A stretch of DNA of 64,000 nucleotides, taken from positions 5,353-69,352 of the forward strand of contig CAAGGQ010000081.1 in NCBI GenBank assembly GCA_900769475.1, read 5' to 3'. A program made the translations under genes and the position numbers. The stretch is from Clostridia bacterium. GTDB lineage: Bacteria > Bacillota > Clostridia > Oscillospirales > CAG-272. Shown here piece by piece: positions 16,577 to 25,069 of the stretch. The stretch's first letter is position 1; each line of letters opens with the position of its first letter. The notes below the pieces were generated by a model. It did not search any database. It worked only from the letters and a program-made list of their open reading frames with translations, and was not told the origin of the DNA.

Positions 16577-17268
16577 GCTTGCAATTTCTCCAATCGATTC
16601 GTTAGAATTTGGATCATTCGTTCCTCCTCGGAGGTATCGGTTCCGGGGGAGCGCTCCTTTCCCCGCTTGACGTTCTCCAACACCGAGCGCTCGTGCTCCA
16701 CAAATGCCGCAAACAAGGGGGGATTATTTTCTATATTCCATCTGCCCAAAAGCAGCTCTTCTTCATTGTATACCGTGTTCTCACCGCAATAAACGGCGTG
16801 AATGGTTTGGTAGATCTTTCCGCTACGGCTCAGCGCCTCCTCCCGAATGGCAAAGCCGTGGCTTCCCAGGTAGCAGCGCAGGATGGCGGCGCGGGACATG
16901 GGCTGCAGAATCAAGCCAATATGGGGATCCCGGATCCAGGGTGCCTCCTCCAGGATCTTGACGATGAGCTCTCCGCCCATGCCAAAGATCAGAATATCGC
17001 TGGGAGCAAAGGGCTCCACACCGTGCAGGCCGTCGGTAAGCAGGGTATCAATTTGTTTCTCAAGCCCCGCGGCGGCAATGTGCTCCTTGGCACTCTGCAA
17101 GGGACCTTGGTTGATGTCACACGCCAGGGCGCGGGAGCAGATCCCCTGCCGCACAAGGTAAATGGGAAGATAGGCGTGATCGGTTCCAACGTCAACACAG
17201 CGTCCTCCGCGCTTCAAAAATGGCACCGCGCTGAGCAAACGGGCATCGGGGCGAATCAGAGTTGTCAC
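16573..17268 (-). CDS. trmK: tRNA (adenine(22)-N1)-methyltransferase TrmK
   Basis: SAM-dependent enzyme that makes m1A22 in tRNA, 231 residues. The SAM site is RCVDVGTDHAYLPIYLV, followed by ACDINQGPL and FGMGGELIVKIL, which are characteristic of the YqfN/TrmK family. The start is GTG 17268, seven bases after AAGGAG; an upstream TTG adds a hydrophobic leader not expected for this family. It is coupled to the Nif3-like gene, the usual firmicute pairing. Confidence 0.9.
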   Translation of the reverse strand: MTTLIRPDARLLSAVPFLKRGGRCVDVGTDHAYLPIYLVRQGICSRALACDINQGPLQSAKEHIAAAGLEKQIDTLLTDGLHGVEPFAPSDILIFGMGGELIVKILEEAPWIRDPHIGLILQPMSRAAILRCYLGSHGFAIREEALSRSGKIYQTIHAVYCGENTVYNEEELLLGRWNIENNPPLFAAFVEHERSVLENVKRGKERSPGTDTSEEERMIQILTNRLEKLQA

Positions 17269-17349
17269 AAAAAATCTCCTTTGCAAAATAGGTTCAAAAA
17301 AGACAGAAAATAGAAACAAAGGCAGACTTGCGCCTGCCCCTGTACCTTT

Positions 17350-17553
17350 TTACTTTTTGGATGCCAAGAAGCTGTTGATCTGCTCGATCAGAGCGTCGGC
17401 ATCGGTGCCGTGCACGGCGCATGCATCCTCAATGGATTCGCCGCGGGATGCGGGGCAACCCAGGCAGTGCATGCCGATGGCGAAGAAAAACTGCGCGGTT
17501 TCGGGATCAAAGTCCAAAACGTCGCCAATGATGGTCTTTTTCGTAACGGTCAT
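17350..17553 (-). CDS. DUF1858 small redox-disulfide protein
   Basis: A 67-residue protein of the DUF1858 (hybrid-cluster-protein-associated disulfide) family. GMHCLGCPASRGESIEDAC carries the C-x-x-C pair and the third cysteine, and the DPETAQFFFAIG segment is typical. It may take part in thiol redox chemistry (family inference). It is the first gene after the consensus promoter 17609-17637, with AAAGGAC before ATG 17553. Confidence 0.9.
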   Translation of the reverse strand: MTVTKKTIIGDVLDFDPETAQFFFAIGMHCLGCPASRGESIEDACAVHGTDADALIEQINSFLASKK

Positions 17554-17608
17554 TGTTATTTTTTGTCCTTTCTGTTAGAATGGGCCGAAGGATCGGCACC
17601 CTACCGAT

Positions 17609-17637
17609 ATTATACCCCAAAACAATCGTTCTGTCAA
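17609..17637 (-). promoter_or_regulatory. Sigma-A promoter of the long minus-strand run
   Basis: On the minus strand TTGACA (17637-17632) and TATAAT (17614-17609) are separated by exactly 17 bases, a perfect consensus. It points to the DUF1858-trmK-Nif3-phosphatase-rlmD group, and possibly to all genes down to 2054 since I saw no strong internal promoter. Confidence 0.85.
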
Positions 17638-17702
17638 TGTGTTAACGCATTTTTTTCATGAAATTCCAAAGAAAAAAGAAGGGGAAATCTGCCCTGTATC
17701 TC

Positions 17703-17731
17703 TTGACAATCCCCTTAGAACCTGCTATAAT
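17703..17731 (+). promoter_or_regulatory. Sigma-A promoter upstream of holB
   Basis: TTGACA at 17703-17708 and TATAAT at 17726-17731 with 17-bp spacing, plus TGC immediately before the -10 (extended -10). Transcription would start about 40 bp before the holB GTG. Confidence 0.85.
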
Positions 17732-17776
17732 TAAAGTGGTATTAAATTGCCATGAAGCGGCAGAAAGGAGCTACGA

Positions 17777-18814
17777 GTGAAACAGGCGTTTACCGACGTG
17801 ATCGGCAACCGAGGGCTATGTAAAAAGTTCTTTGACGATATTACCCAAAATAAGCTCTCTCACGCCTACATTCTGGAGGGCGCCTCAGGAACCGGAAAGC
17901 ATACCGTTGCCCTTCGGGTGGCCGCCGCTCTTGCCTGCGAAAACCGTGAGCGAGACGGGATCCCCCTCCCCTGCATGCAATGTGCCTCCTGCCGCAAGAT
18001 CCTCTCGGGGAATTCCCCCGATGTGATCTACGTCAATCGAAAGGACAAGGCGACCCTGGGCGTGGAAGTGATCCGAGAGCTGAAAACCGACGTTTTTATT
18101 GCCCCCAATGATCTGGACGCCAAGATCTACTTGATCGAGGACGCCCATCTGATGACCTCCCAGGCGCAAAACGCCTTTTTGCTGACCCTGGAGGAGCCCC
18201 CTGCTTACGTGCTCTTTCTTCTGCTCTGCGAGAATGCCGCGCCCCTGTTGGAGACCATTCGCAGTCGCGCTCCCGTGCTCCGCACCGAGCCGCTGGACAC
18301 CGATCAGATGCGGGAGCATCTGCTCCGCACCCGGGAAGAGGCCACAACGCTGGCACAAAGCAATCCTCGGGAGCTAGAGGAGATCCTGGCCTCGGCCAAC
18401 GGTTCCATGGGACGGGCCATTGCCCTCCTTCACGCCTCCACCCGCAAGCCGATCCTGGCCCGCCGGGAGCAGGCAAGAGAGTTCATTACGCTGATCTCAG
18501 ATCGTAGGAACCGTCACCGTTTGATGCGGTTTTTGACCTTGGCAAGCCAACAAAAGCGGGAGGAGCTGGTGACCCTGACCAAGGTTCTGCTTCTCTGCCT
18601 GCGGGATCTGCTCCTGTGTAAGCAGACCGAGCAGGCTCCCCTGTGCTTTTTTGCCGATCGGGAGGAAGCCCTCAATTTAGCCTACACCTTTACCACCCCG
18701 GAGCTGCTTCGGCTCTGCGATCGTGTGACCGAAGCCTGCGATCGGCTTCAAAAAAATGCAAACGTTCGTTTGACCCTGCTTTCCCTGGCCGTTGGCGCGG
18801 GATTGCTACAATAA
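17777..18814 (+). CDS. holB: DNA polymerase III delta-prime subunit
   Basis: Clamp-loader subunit of 345 residues. The P-loop LEGASGTGKHTVALR lies near residue 35, and the zinc-binding cysteines fall in PCMQCASCRKI. YLIEDAHLMTSQAQNAFLLTLEEPP is the Walker B/sensor region (quoted partly), and the arginine finger is in IRSRAPVLR. The GTG start has AAAGGAG six bases upstream. As in other firmicutes it precedes a RicT gene, and it leads a plus-strand operon. Confidence 0.9.
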   Translation: MKQAFTDVIGNRGLCKKFFDDITQNKLSHAYILEGASGTGKHTVALRVAAALACENRERDGIPLPCMQCASCRKILSGNSPDVIYVNRKDKATLGVEVIRELKTDVFIAPNDLDAKIYLIEDAHLMTSQAQNAFLLTLEEPPAYVLFLLLCENAAPLLETIRSRAPVLRTEPLDTDQMREHLLRTREEATTLAQSNPRELEEILASANGSMGRAIALLHASTRKPILARREQAREFITLISDRRNRHRLMRFLTLASQQKREELVTLTKVLLLCLRDLLLCKQTEQAPLCFFADREEALNLAYTFTTPELLRLCDRVTEACDRLQKNANVRLTLLSLAVGAGLLQ

Positions 18815-18857
18815 GATCCGCACGACGCGGAGATAGAAAGGATTTCCCAAATTTAGC

Positions 18858-20330
18858 ATGGAAAACAACCAGAACAATCGCCCCGGTGGCGAACAGCAAA
18901 AAAAGCATCCTGCGGCGGAGGGAGGACATCACCGCAACCGCCGTCGGCATTCTCATAGACCCAACCATCCCAAGAACAACGACGGGGAAAAGGCCGCCTC
19001 CCCCGGCGGTACCATCGACAAATCCTTCTTCACCCCTGGAGAGGGCAAGCCCGCAACGCCTGCCCCCGTCTCTACGGAGAAGAAGCAAGCCTCCAACGCC
19101 TCCCAAAATCAAGGCAATCAAAATCAGAACAAAAAGAATAAGTCGGGCAATGGCGAGAAGCAGAAGGAATCCAAGGATAAAAATCGGAATCATCAAAGAA
19201 ACCGCAATCGGCATCACCGTTCCAACGAGCATTCTCCGTACAATCCCTACGAGGAGGTGCGCCCCGAGGAGCTCTCCCTGGAGGAGCTGCGAGCACGCAT
19301 TGTGGTGAAATCAGCCGACGCCCCGGAAAGTGACAAAGTCGCCCCCGCCATTCCTTCCCCCGTTCTGATCACCGATCCTTCTGCAGAGGAGATGACAGAG
19401 CCCCTAAATGTAGATCACATTCTGAATCCCGAGGTTCCTGCGGAGACCGAGCCCGTGAAAAAGGAAGAAGTGGTTGGCATTCGCTTCCGCACCAGCGGTA
19501 AGATGTACTACTTTGACCCCCGGGGGCTGAAGATCAAAAAAGGCGAGCAAGCCATTGTGGAAACGGCGCGCGGTGCGGAATTCGGTGACGTTTGCATGGG
19601 CAACGCCATGGTCAATGCCGATCAGATCGTAACGCCCCTGCGTCCCGTGCTTCGCGTGGCAACGCCCGAGGACATCCGTCACGACGCTGAAAACCGGGAA
19701 AAGGAAAAGCAAGCCCTTTCCACCTGCCAGGAGCGGATCCTGGCTCACAAGCTGGAAATGAAGTTGATCGACGTACAGTACGCCTTTGACAACTCTAAGC
19801 TTCTCTTCTACTTCACCGCCGACGGGCGCATCGACTTCCGTGATCTGGTCAAGGATCTGGCATCGGTCTTCCGTACCCGTATTGAGCTGCGGCAAATCGG
19901 CATCCGCGACGAGGCAAAGATCCTGGGCGGTCTTGGTGCCTGCGGACGTCCCCTGTGCTGCTCCACCTTCCTGCCCGATTTTGCCCAGGTGTCCATTAAG
20001 ATGGCCAAGGACCAGAATCTTTCCCTCAACTCGGCCAAGATCTCCGGTGTTTGCGGACGCTTGATGTGTTGCCTGCGCTACGAATCCGAGGTCTATGCCG
20101 AAGAGATCCGTCTGACCCCCGGGCACGATACCGTGGTCAAGACCGAGGACGGCATTGGCACCGTGATCTCCTCCAATCCCTTGGCCGGCACAATCCGCGT
20201 GATCCTGAAGGACTCTCCCGATACCCCTCCCAAGCAGTATCATCGCTCTGCGGTTACCGTAATTGGAAAGAACAACCGGGAAAACAGCGGCGGTAAAGCC
20301 GATTCCAAGGAGCAAAAAGAAAAAAAATAA
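18858..20330 (+). CDS. ricT: RicT (YaaT) PSP1-domain protein with long basic N-terminal extension
   Basis: The C-terminal part (about residues 210-470) is the PSP1 domain of RicT/YaaT, which works with RicA and RicF in RNA maturation by RNase Y and in sporulation and competence phosphorelay in B. subtilis. The cysteines that bind Fe-S are visible in GLGACGRPLCCSTF and GVCGRLMCCLRYE. Unlike the usual protein of about 280 residues, this one has about 200 extra N-terminal residues rich in Asn, Gln, Lys, Arg and His and probably disordered. AGGA lies 15 bases from ATG 18858, an unusually long spacing. Confidence 0.9.
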   Translation: MENNQNNRPGGEQQKKHPAAEGGHHRNRRRHSHRPNHPKNNDGEKAASPGGTIDKSFFTPGEGKPATPAPVSTEKKQASNASQNQGNQNQNKKNKSGNGEKQKESKDKNRNHQRNRNRHHRSNEHSPYNPYEEVRPEELSLEELRARIVVKSADAPESDKVAPAIPSPVLITDPSAEEMTEPLNVDHILNPEVPAETEPVKKEEVVGIRFRTSGKMYYFDPRGLKIKKGEQAIVETARGAEFGDVCMGNAMVNADQIVTPLRPVLRVATPEDIRHDAENREKEKQALSTCQERILAHKLEMKLIDVQYAFDNSKLLFYFTADGRIDFRDLVKDLASVFRTRIELRQIGIRDEAKILGGLGACGRPLCCSTFLPDFAQVSIKMAKDQNLSLNSAKISGVCGRLMCCLRYESEVYAEEIRLTPGHDTVVKTEDGIGTVISSNPLAGTIRVILKDSPDTPPKQYHRSAVTVIGKNNRENSGGKADSKEQKEKK

Positions 20331-20370
20331 GCCGTTCACGATAAATTTATATTTTTTTTTGAAAAAACGG

Positions 20371-20398
20371 TTGCAAAATTGAAAAAATATGATACAAT
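20371..20398 (+). promoter_or_regulatory. Promoter of the ferredoxin gene
   Basis: TTGCAA (20371-20376) and TACAAT (20393-20398), 16 bp apart, with TGA before the -10 as an extended element. It gives the ferredoxin its own transcription, separate from ricT. Confidence 0.65.
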
Positions 20399-20430
20399 AT
20401 AAGTACCACAAAAATAGGAGGTATAAGACG

Positions 20431-20601
20431 ATGGCATATAAGATTACCGATGATTGCGTATCCTGCGGTGCTTGCGTTGATGCTTGCCCTCTGGAAGCCA
20501 TTTCCGAAGGTGATGGAAAGTATGTAATTGACCCCGACAAGTGTGCCGGCTGCGGTGCTTGCGCTGATGCATGTCCCGTTGGAGCTCCCCAGGAAGCATA
20601 A
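20431..20601 (+). CDS. 2[4Fe-4S] ferredoxin
   Basis: Clostridial-type low-potential electron carrier, 56 residues. Two C-x2-C-x2-C-x3-C-P clusters are complete: CVSCGACVDACP and CAGCGACADACP. ATG 20431 follows AGGAGGT by eight bases, a near-ideal ribosome binding site that fits a very highly expressed protein. It has its own promoter and terminator. An upstream ATG at 20389 lies before the binding site and is not used. Confidence 0.95.
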   Translation: MAYKITDDCVSCGACVDACPLEAISEGDGKYVIDPDKCAGCGACADACPVGAPQEA

Positions 20602-20626
20602 TTATCATTACATCATCACCCATTTT

Positions 20627-20667
20627 CAGGGCGAGGCAAGCGACTTTGGTTCGCCTGTCTCGCCCTG
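20627..20667 (+). terminator. Hairpin after the ferredoxin gene
   Basis: CAGGGCGAG and CTCGCCCTG form a nine-base perfect stem with further pairing inside the 23-base middle. The following tract (CTTATTTCTT) is only moderately T-rich, so read-through into the next gene is possible. Confidence 0.6.
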
Positions 20668-20695
20668 CTTATTTCTTCCGGAAAGGATCGCCCCT

Positions 20696-21517
20696 ATGAA
20701 CTCCCACCTTCCTCCCCTTGCCCCCGACGAGCGTTTGGATCGGGTCAACGAGGATCTGACGCTGATTCAAAAGAAGCAGGGTCTGACCTACGGAACCGAC
20801 GCCTTTCTTCTGGCCGCCTATCTCCGTCCCCATCCTCGCGCCATTGCCGTGGAGCTGGGAAGCGGTACCGGGATCGTTTCCTTTTTGGCGGCAACCAAAC
20901 AAAAGGTAGCTCACATCACGGCGGTAGAGATCCAGGAATCCTTTGCCGATCTGATCGGCAGGAACGCCGAGATCAACGGTTTGGACGGGCGAGTTGTTCC
21001 TCTCTGCTCCGATCTGCGGGAGCTGACGCCCGCGCAGTTTGGGAAAGAGGTGGATCTGGTCTTTTCCAATCCTCCGTATATGAAATGCGATACGGGAAAA
21101 CGTAATCTTCACGATGAAAAATTCATTGCTCGCCACGAGGTATTTGGCAACATTGGAGATTTTTGTGCCTGTGCGGGACGGCTTCTCCGCCACGGCGGTC
21201 ACTTTGTTTGCGTTTGGCGTCCCGATCGCCTGACCGAGCTTCTGGCGGCCCTGCATGAAGCGCGCCTGGAACCCAAGCGCATGACCTTTGTTCACGCCGA
21301 CGGAGCATGCGAGCCCTGCTCGGTTCTCGTTGACGCCGTCAAGGGCGGCACCCCCTCTCTGCGGGTGACCCCTCCCCTTCTCCTCTATCTCCCACGCGAC
21401 CCCAACGCCACCTCCCGTGTCCTCACACCCGAGGCGCAAGCCATCTATGAACATTGCATATTTTCGGGCATCTTTGATCCCGATGAAAATAGAAAACCGG
21501 TAAGAAAGGAACCATAA
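20696..21517 (+). CDS. TrmN6-like tRNA1(Val) (adenine(37)-N6)-methyltransferase
   Basis: SAM-dependent N6-adenine methyltransferase, 273 residues. AVELGSGTGIVSFLAA is the SAM loop and VFSNPPYMK the catalytic N-P-P-Y. QKKQGLTYGTDAFLLAAY is the substrate-binding start typical of the YfiC/TrmN6 family. ATG 20696 has GAAAGGA eight bases upstream; the longer frame from 20528 runs through the ferredoxin gene and its terminator and is not coding. Confidence 0.85.
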   Translation: MNSHLPPLAPDERLDRVNEDLTLIQKKQGLTYGTDAFLLAAYLRPHPRAIAVELGSGTGIVSFLAATKQKVAHITAVEIQESFADLIGRNAEINGLDGRVVPLCSDLRELTPAQFGKEVDLVFSNPPYMKCDTGKRNLHDEKFIARHEVFGNIGDFCACAGRLLRHGGHFVCVWRPDRLTELLAALHEARLEPKRMTFVHADGACEPCSVLVDAVKGGTPSLRVTPPLLLYLPRDPNATSRVLTPEAQAIYEHCIFSGIFDPDENRKPVRKEP

Positions 21518-21520
21518 ACC

Positions 21521-21721
21521 ATGAAAAAAAGTGTAAAAATCGCGATTGGTGTAAGCACCGCCATTCTTGCAACCGCAGCCGTTGCCGAAATCGTATATCA
21601 GCTCAAGTCCATTAAGAAGATCCTTGCCAACGCCGAGGTTGACGAAGTATCGCTGGACGATCTCTTTGACGATGAGATCGCCGCAGAGGAAGCCTTTGCC
21701 GAGCTTTCTGACACGGAATAA
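21521..21721 (+). CDS. Small single-span membrane protein
   Basis: Unrecognised 66-residue protein. The N-terminus is KKSVK followed by a hydrophobic helix (about residues 6-25, AIGVSTAILATAAVAEIVY), then a short linker and a strongly acidic tail with DEVSLDDLFDDEIAAEEAF. AAAGGA precedes ATG 21521 and only three bases separate it from the preceding stop, so it is very likely translated in the operon. The function is unknown; a small membrane-tethered adaptor would fit. Confidence 0.65.
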   Translation: MKKSVKIAIGVSTAILATAAVAEIVYQLKSIKKILANAEVDEVSLDDLFDDEIAAEEAFAELSDTE

Positions 21722-21751
21722 TCTCTCAAAGCTGCCTTGGGCAGAAAACGT

Positions 21752-22516
21752 ATGGAACACATCAAACGAATTTTAAGTTTTACAAGACGGGCGCTGGACG
21801 ACTACGGTATGATAGCGCCCGGAGATAAGATTGCCGTCGGGGTCTCCGCTGGAAAGGATTCCCTGACGCTTCTTTGTGCCATGGCCGAGCTGCGTCGCTT
21901 TTATCCCATCCCATTTGAGCTTGTTGCCGTAACCATTGACATGGGATTTGAAGGTACCGATTTTTCTCCCATTGCCAAGCTATGCGAGAAGCTGGACGTG
22001 CCCTATCACGTGATCCCCACCGAAATCTCCCACATCATTTTTGACGTGCGGAAGGAAAAGAACCCCTGCTCCCTTTGTGCCAAGATGCGCCGCGGGGCTC
22101 TGCACAACGCTGCCAAAGTGCTGGGCTGTAACGTGGTGGCTTTGGGGCATCACTTTGACGATGCCGTGGAAACCTTTATGCTCAATCTCTTTTTTGAAGG
22201 GCGAATCGGGTGCTTCTCCCCGGTCACCTATCTTTCCCGCGCCGATCTCAAGCTGATCCGTCCTATGCTCTATATGCCTGAAAAGGACGTACGCTATTTT
22301 GCAAACAAGGTAGAACTTCCGGTGGTCAAGTCCTCTTGTCCTGCCGACGGAAATACCCAGCGAGAAGAAATGAAGCAGTTGTTAGCCGCGCTGGAACGAA
22401 AGCATGACGGCTTGCGCTACCGCATCTTTGGTGCCATGCAACGGGGAGAGATCGACGGTTTCCGTGAGATCTCGCCTATGAAAGGGTTAAAAGCATACAA
22501 GGAAGAGGAAGAGTAA
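21752..22516 (+). CDS. TtcA-family tRNA thiolation-type PP-loop ATPase
   Basis: Adenylating PP-loop enzyme, 254 residues, resembling TtcA (tRNA 2-thiocytidine synthesis) or a TtuA-like relative. VGVSAGKDSLTLL is the PP-loop, PCSLCAKMRRG gives the C-x-x-C, and ALGHHFDDAVETFMLN is the conserved third block. A further Cys lies in VVKSSCPADG. No clear ribosome binding site precedes ATG 21752; an in-frame TTG at 21737 is an alternative. Translation may depend on the gene upstream. Confidence 0.8.
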   Translation: MEHIKRILSFTRRALDDYGMIAPGDKIAVGVSAGKDSLTLLCAMAELRRFYPIPFELVAVTIDMGFEGTDFSPIAKLCEKLDVPYHVIPTEISHIIFDVRKEKNPCSLCAKMRRGALHNAAKVLGCNVVALGHHFDDAVETFMLNLFFEGRIGCFSPVTYLSRADLKLIRPMLYMPEKDVRYFANKVELPVVKSSCPADGNTQREEMKQLLAALERKHDGLRYRIFGAMQRGEIDGFREISPMKGLKAYKEEEE

Positions 22517-22532
22517 AGGCAAACCAACTCCG

Positions 22533-22593
22533 GCCTCTCTCCGGGAGGGAGATGGCATTTTCGTCAGAAAATGACGGAAGGAGAGCGCGTGCA
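22533..22593. repeat. Branched hairpin repeat
   Basis: TCTCTCC/GGGAGA and CATTTTC/GAAAATG form two neighbouring hairpins, enclosed by CTCTC...GGAGAG pairing. The layout resembles short dispersed repeats common between clostridial genes. It lies directly after the TtcA-like gene and could also act as a transcript end, though no T-run follows. Confidence 0.45.
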
Positions 22594-22615
22594 CAAACAA
22601 AATGGATCGCCGTTT

Positions 22616-22785
22616 GGATTGTACAAATTCCTTAGCCACTTTTTCTTTTAACCATATAGGCGCAAAAGAGAAAAGTGATCAAAAAGAAAACGCCGAGGAC
22701 ACTTCGTCGCCTGCGGGCGACGACAAGGGCTCTGCCCTTGACCTGCAAACTTGTGAAAAAGTTTGATCAAAACCTTCACTGTGGG
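22616..22785. repeat. Dispersed noncoding repeat, copy B
   Basis: Shares ordered blocks with 1797-2053: AAATTCCTTAGCCACTTTT, AGGCGCAAA, AACGCCG, CGACAAGGGC, CTTGACC and TTTGATCAAAAC. It also holds a small hairpin (CGTCGCCTGCGGGCGACG). The two copies have the same orientation and each lies between genes. Confidence 0.6.
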
Positions 22786-22836
22786 GGTTGTGCGGTGTTT
22801 CATCTTCACAGCATGAAATATTTACAAGGAGCAATT

Positions 22837-24819
22837 ATGGAAACAACAGGATTCTTACCCCTCTGCCGTGCCGATATGGAGGCGCGGGGCTGGGATACAC
22901 CGGATTTTGTATACGTAACGGGAGATGCCTACGTGGATCACCCGTCCTTTGGTGTTTCCATCATCTCCAGAGTCCTAGAGGATGCCGGCTTCCGCGTGGC
23001 CATCCTCTCTCAGCCCGATTACAAAAGTGCTAACGCCTTTAAAGAATACGGAAAACCTCGCCTTGGATTCCTAGTCACCTCGGGCAACATCGACAGCATG
23101 GTAGCCCACTACACTGCCGCAAAAAAGAAAAGAAGCTTTGACTATTATTCCCCCGGCGGTAAGATGGGAAATCGTCCCGACCGCGCAGTGATCGTCTACT
23201 GCAATCGCATCCGTGAAGCATACGGTGACGTTCCCATCATTCTGGGCGGTCTGGAAGCCTCCCTGCGTCGCTTTGCTCACTACGACTACTGGGACGACAA
23301 GGTGCGCCGCTCGGTGCTGGTGGACAGCCGTGCCGATCTCTTGACCTACGGTATGGGTGAGAAGATCCTGGTTCGTATCGCTCAACTGTTGGACAAGGGC
23401 GTTCCCATCCGCAAGATTCGTGATGTGAGAGGGACCGTTTATCTCTGCAAGCCCGACGAACCGGTCCACTACGAGGTGGCCGCTACCTTTGATTACAACG
23501 AGCTGAAGGAAGACAAGCGCAAGTACGCCGAGGCCTTTGGCGTACAGTATAAAAATCAAGATTCTATCAACGGGCGCGCCATCTGCGAGCGCTACGATAA
23601 TAAATTGCTGGTGCAAAATCCTCCCATGCCTCCCCTGGAACGGGAAGAGCTGGATCACATTTACGCTCTTCCCTACATGCGCACCTACCATCCCTCCTAC
23701 GAGGCGGCGGGCGGCGTTCCCGGCATTGAAGAGGTGCAATTCTCCATCACCCACAACCGCGGCTGCTTTGGCGGCTGTAACTTCTGCGCCCTGGCCTTCC
23801 ATCAGGGACGCACGGTTCGCTCCCGAAGCATCAAGAGCGTGATGGAGGAAGCCAAAAAGATCACCGCTCTCCCGGGCTTTAAGGGCTACATTCACGATGT
23901 TGGCGGCCCCACGGCAAACTTCCGCTATCCCGCCTGCGAAAAACAGCTCAAGGACGGCGTTTGTGCCGGCCGCAAGTGTCTGGCTCCCAAGCCCTGTCCT
24001 AACCTTAAGGTCAGCCACACCGAATACATGAGGATGATCGAAGAGATCGAAGCCCTGCCAAAGATCAAAAAGGTCTTTATTCGCAGTGGTATCCGCTTTG
24101 ACTACCTCATGGCCGATAAGGACGATTCTTTTTTTACCAAGCTGGTGCGGGACAACGTGAGCGGACAGCTGAAAGTAGCTCCCGAGCATTGCTCCGCGAA
24201 CGTGCTGGGCTGCATGGGCAAACCGGAATTTGGTGTCTACGAGGAATTCCGTCAAAAATTCTTTGAAACCACCAAGCGTCTTGGAAAAGAGCAATATCTG
24301 GTGCCCTATCTCATGTCCAGCCATCCCGGCTCGACCCTGAACGACGCCATTGAACTGGCACTCTGCCTCAAGAAAAACGGCTACGCCCCCGAGCAGGTGC
24401 AGGACTACTATCCCACTCCCGGCACGGCCTCCACGGTAATGTACTATACGGGCATCAATCCCTTGAACATGAAGAAGGTCTACGTTGCCACCGATTATCA
24501 TGAAAAGCAGCTGCAAAGAGCACTGTTGCAGTTCAACCGTCCGCAAAATGCCGATCTGGTACGCGAGGCTCTGACCAAAGCCGGACGCACCGATCTCATC
24601 GGTCACGACAAGGATTGCCTGGTGCGCCCTGCTGCCTCCGCGACGCCACGCGTCCATGGAGAACGAAGCGGCAAGGATCCCAAGGGAAATCATCGCGCCC
24701 ATGCCTCATCACGCCCCGGCCCCCAAAGAGCAGCCTCCGCGCGCAAGCCACAGGAAGGCTCCCGCGGTGGAAAGCCGAAAACCAAGACGAAACCCACTCA
24801 CTCCAAGCGAAAGAAATAA
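22837..24819 (+). CDS. YgiQ-family radical SAM protein
   Basis: Large radical SAM enzyme of the YgiQ (UPF0313) group, 660 residues. After an N-terminal cobalamin-binding-like region (about residues 1-250) comes NRGCFGGCNFCALAFHQGR, the C-x3-C-x2-C cluster near residue 310. EALPKIKKVFIRSGIRFDY and VAPEHCS follow. The last 80 residues are basic and Pro/Arg/Lys-rich, a typical disordered tail of this family. The reaction is not established. ATG 22837 follows AAGGAG by five bases, chosen over upstream codons inside the repeat. Confidence 0.85.
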   Translation: METTGFLPLCRADMEARGWDTPDFVYVTGDAYVDHPSFGVSIISRVLEDAGFRVAILSQPDYKSANAFKEYGKPRLGFLVTSGNIDSMVAHYTAAKKKRSFDYYSPGGKMGNRPDRAVIVYCNRIREAYGDVPIILGGLEASLRRFAHYDYWDDKVRRSVLVDSRADLLTYGMGEKILVRIAQLLDKGVPIRKIRDVRGTVYLCKPDEPVHYEVAATFDYNELKEDKRKYAEAFGVQYKNQDSINGRAICERYDNKLLVQNPPMPPLEREELDHIYALPYMRTYHPSYEAAGGVPGIEEVQFSITHNRGCFGGCNFCALAFHQGRTVRSRSIKSVMEEAKKITALPGFKGYIHDVGGPTANFRYPACEKQLKDGVCAGRKCLAPKPCPNLKVSHTEYMRMIEEIEALPKIKKVFIRSGIRFDYLMADKDDSFFTKLVRDNVSGQLKVAPEHCSANVLGCMGKPEFGVYEEFRQKFFETTKRLGKEQYLVPYLMSSHPGSTLNDAIELALCLKKNGYAPEQVQDYYPTPGTASTVMYYTGINPLNMKKVYVATDYHEKQLQRALLQFNRPQNADLVREALTKAGRTDLIGHDKDCLVRPAASATPRVHGERSGKDPKGNHRAHASSRPGPQRAASARKPQEGSRGGKPKTKTKPTHSKRKK

Positions 24820-24826
24820 CAAAATT

Positions 24827-24857
24827 AAGAAGGCGTTGCCGCGTGCAACGCCTTCTT
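24827..24857. terminator. Bidirectional terminator between convergent genes
   Basis: A 13-bp perfect stem (AAGAAGGCGTTGC and its complement) with a five-base loop. It sits between the end of the YgiQ-type gene and the end of the convergent XRE gene; A- and T-rich flanks allow action in both directions. Confidence 0.8.
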
Positions 24858-24862
24858 TGCTG

Positions 24863-25069
24863 TTAAGGGGCCTCAAAAAAATCTCCCACGGCAACCCCAA
24901 GGAGCCTGGCAAGATCGGGTAGCAGGATCACGTCGGGATAGCAGATCTCTCGCTCCCATTTGGAAACCGCTTGGGCACTCACGCCCAAGAGATCTCCAAA
25001 CGCTCCCTGGCTCATACGCCGTTCCTTTCGGTAAGCCAGAATCATGGAAGCAATGCGCAATTGGTTCAT
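24863..25069 (-). CDS. XRE-family transcriptional regulator (single HTH)
   Basis: A 68-residue Cro/C1-type protein made of one helix-turn-helix domain: MSQGAFGDLLGVSAQAVSKWE is the recognition unit (quoted partly), followed by YPDVILLPDLARLLGV. The ATG overlaps the stop of the ArsR-like gene by four bases, so both are made together. It is the last gene of a four-gene minus operon that diverges from the phage-like cassette. Confidence 0.85.
   Translation of the reverse strand: MNQLRIASMILAYRKERRMSQGAFGDLLGVSAQAVSKWEREICYPDVILLPDLARLLGVAVGDFFEAP

Noticed and set aside
17554..17608. A riboswitch in the leader of the DUF1858 gene
   Set aside because: Only a short hairpin (GCCGA/CGGC) is visible between promoter and start; there is no room for a known aptamer.
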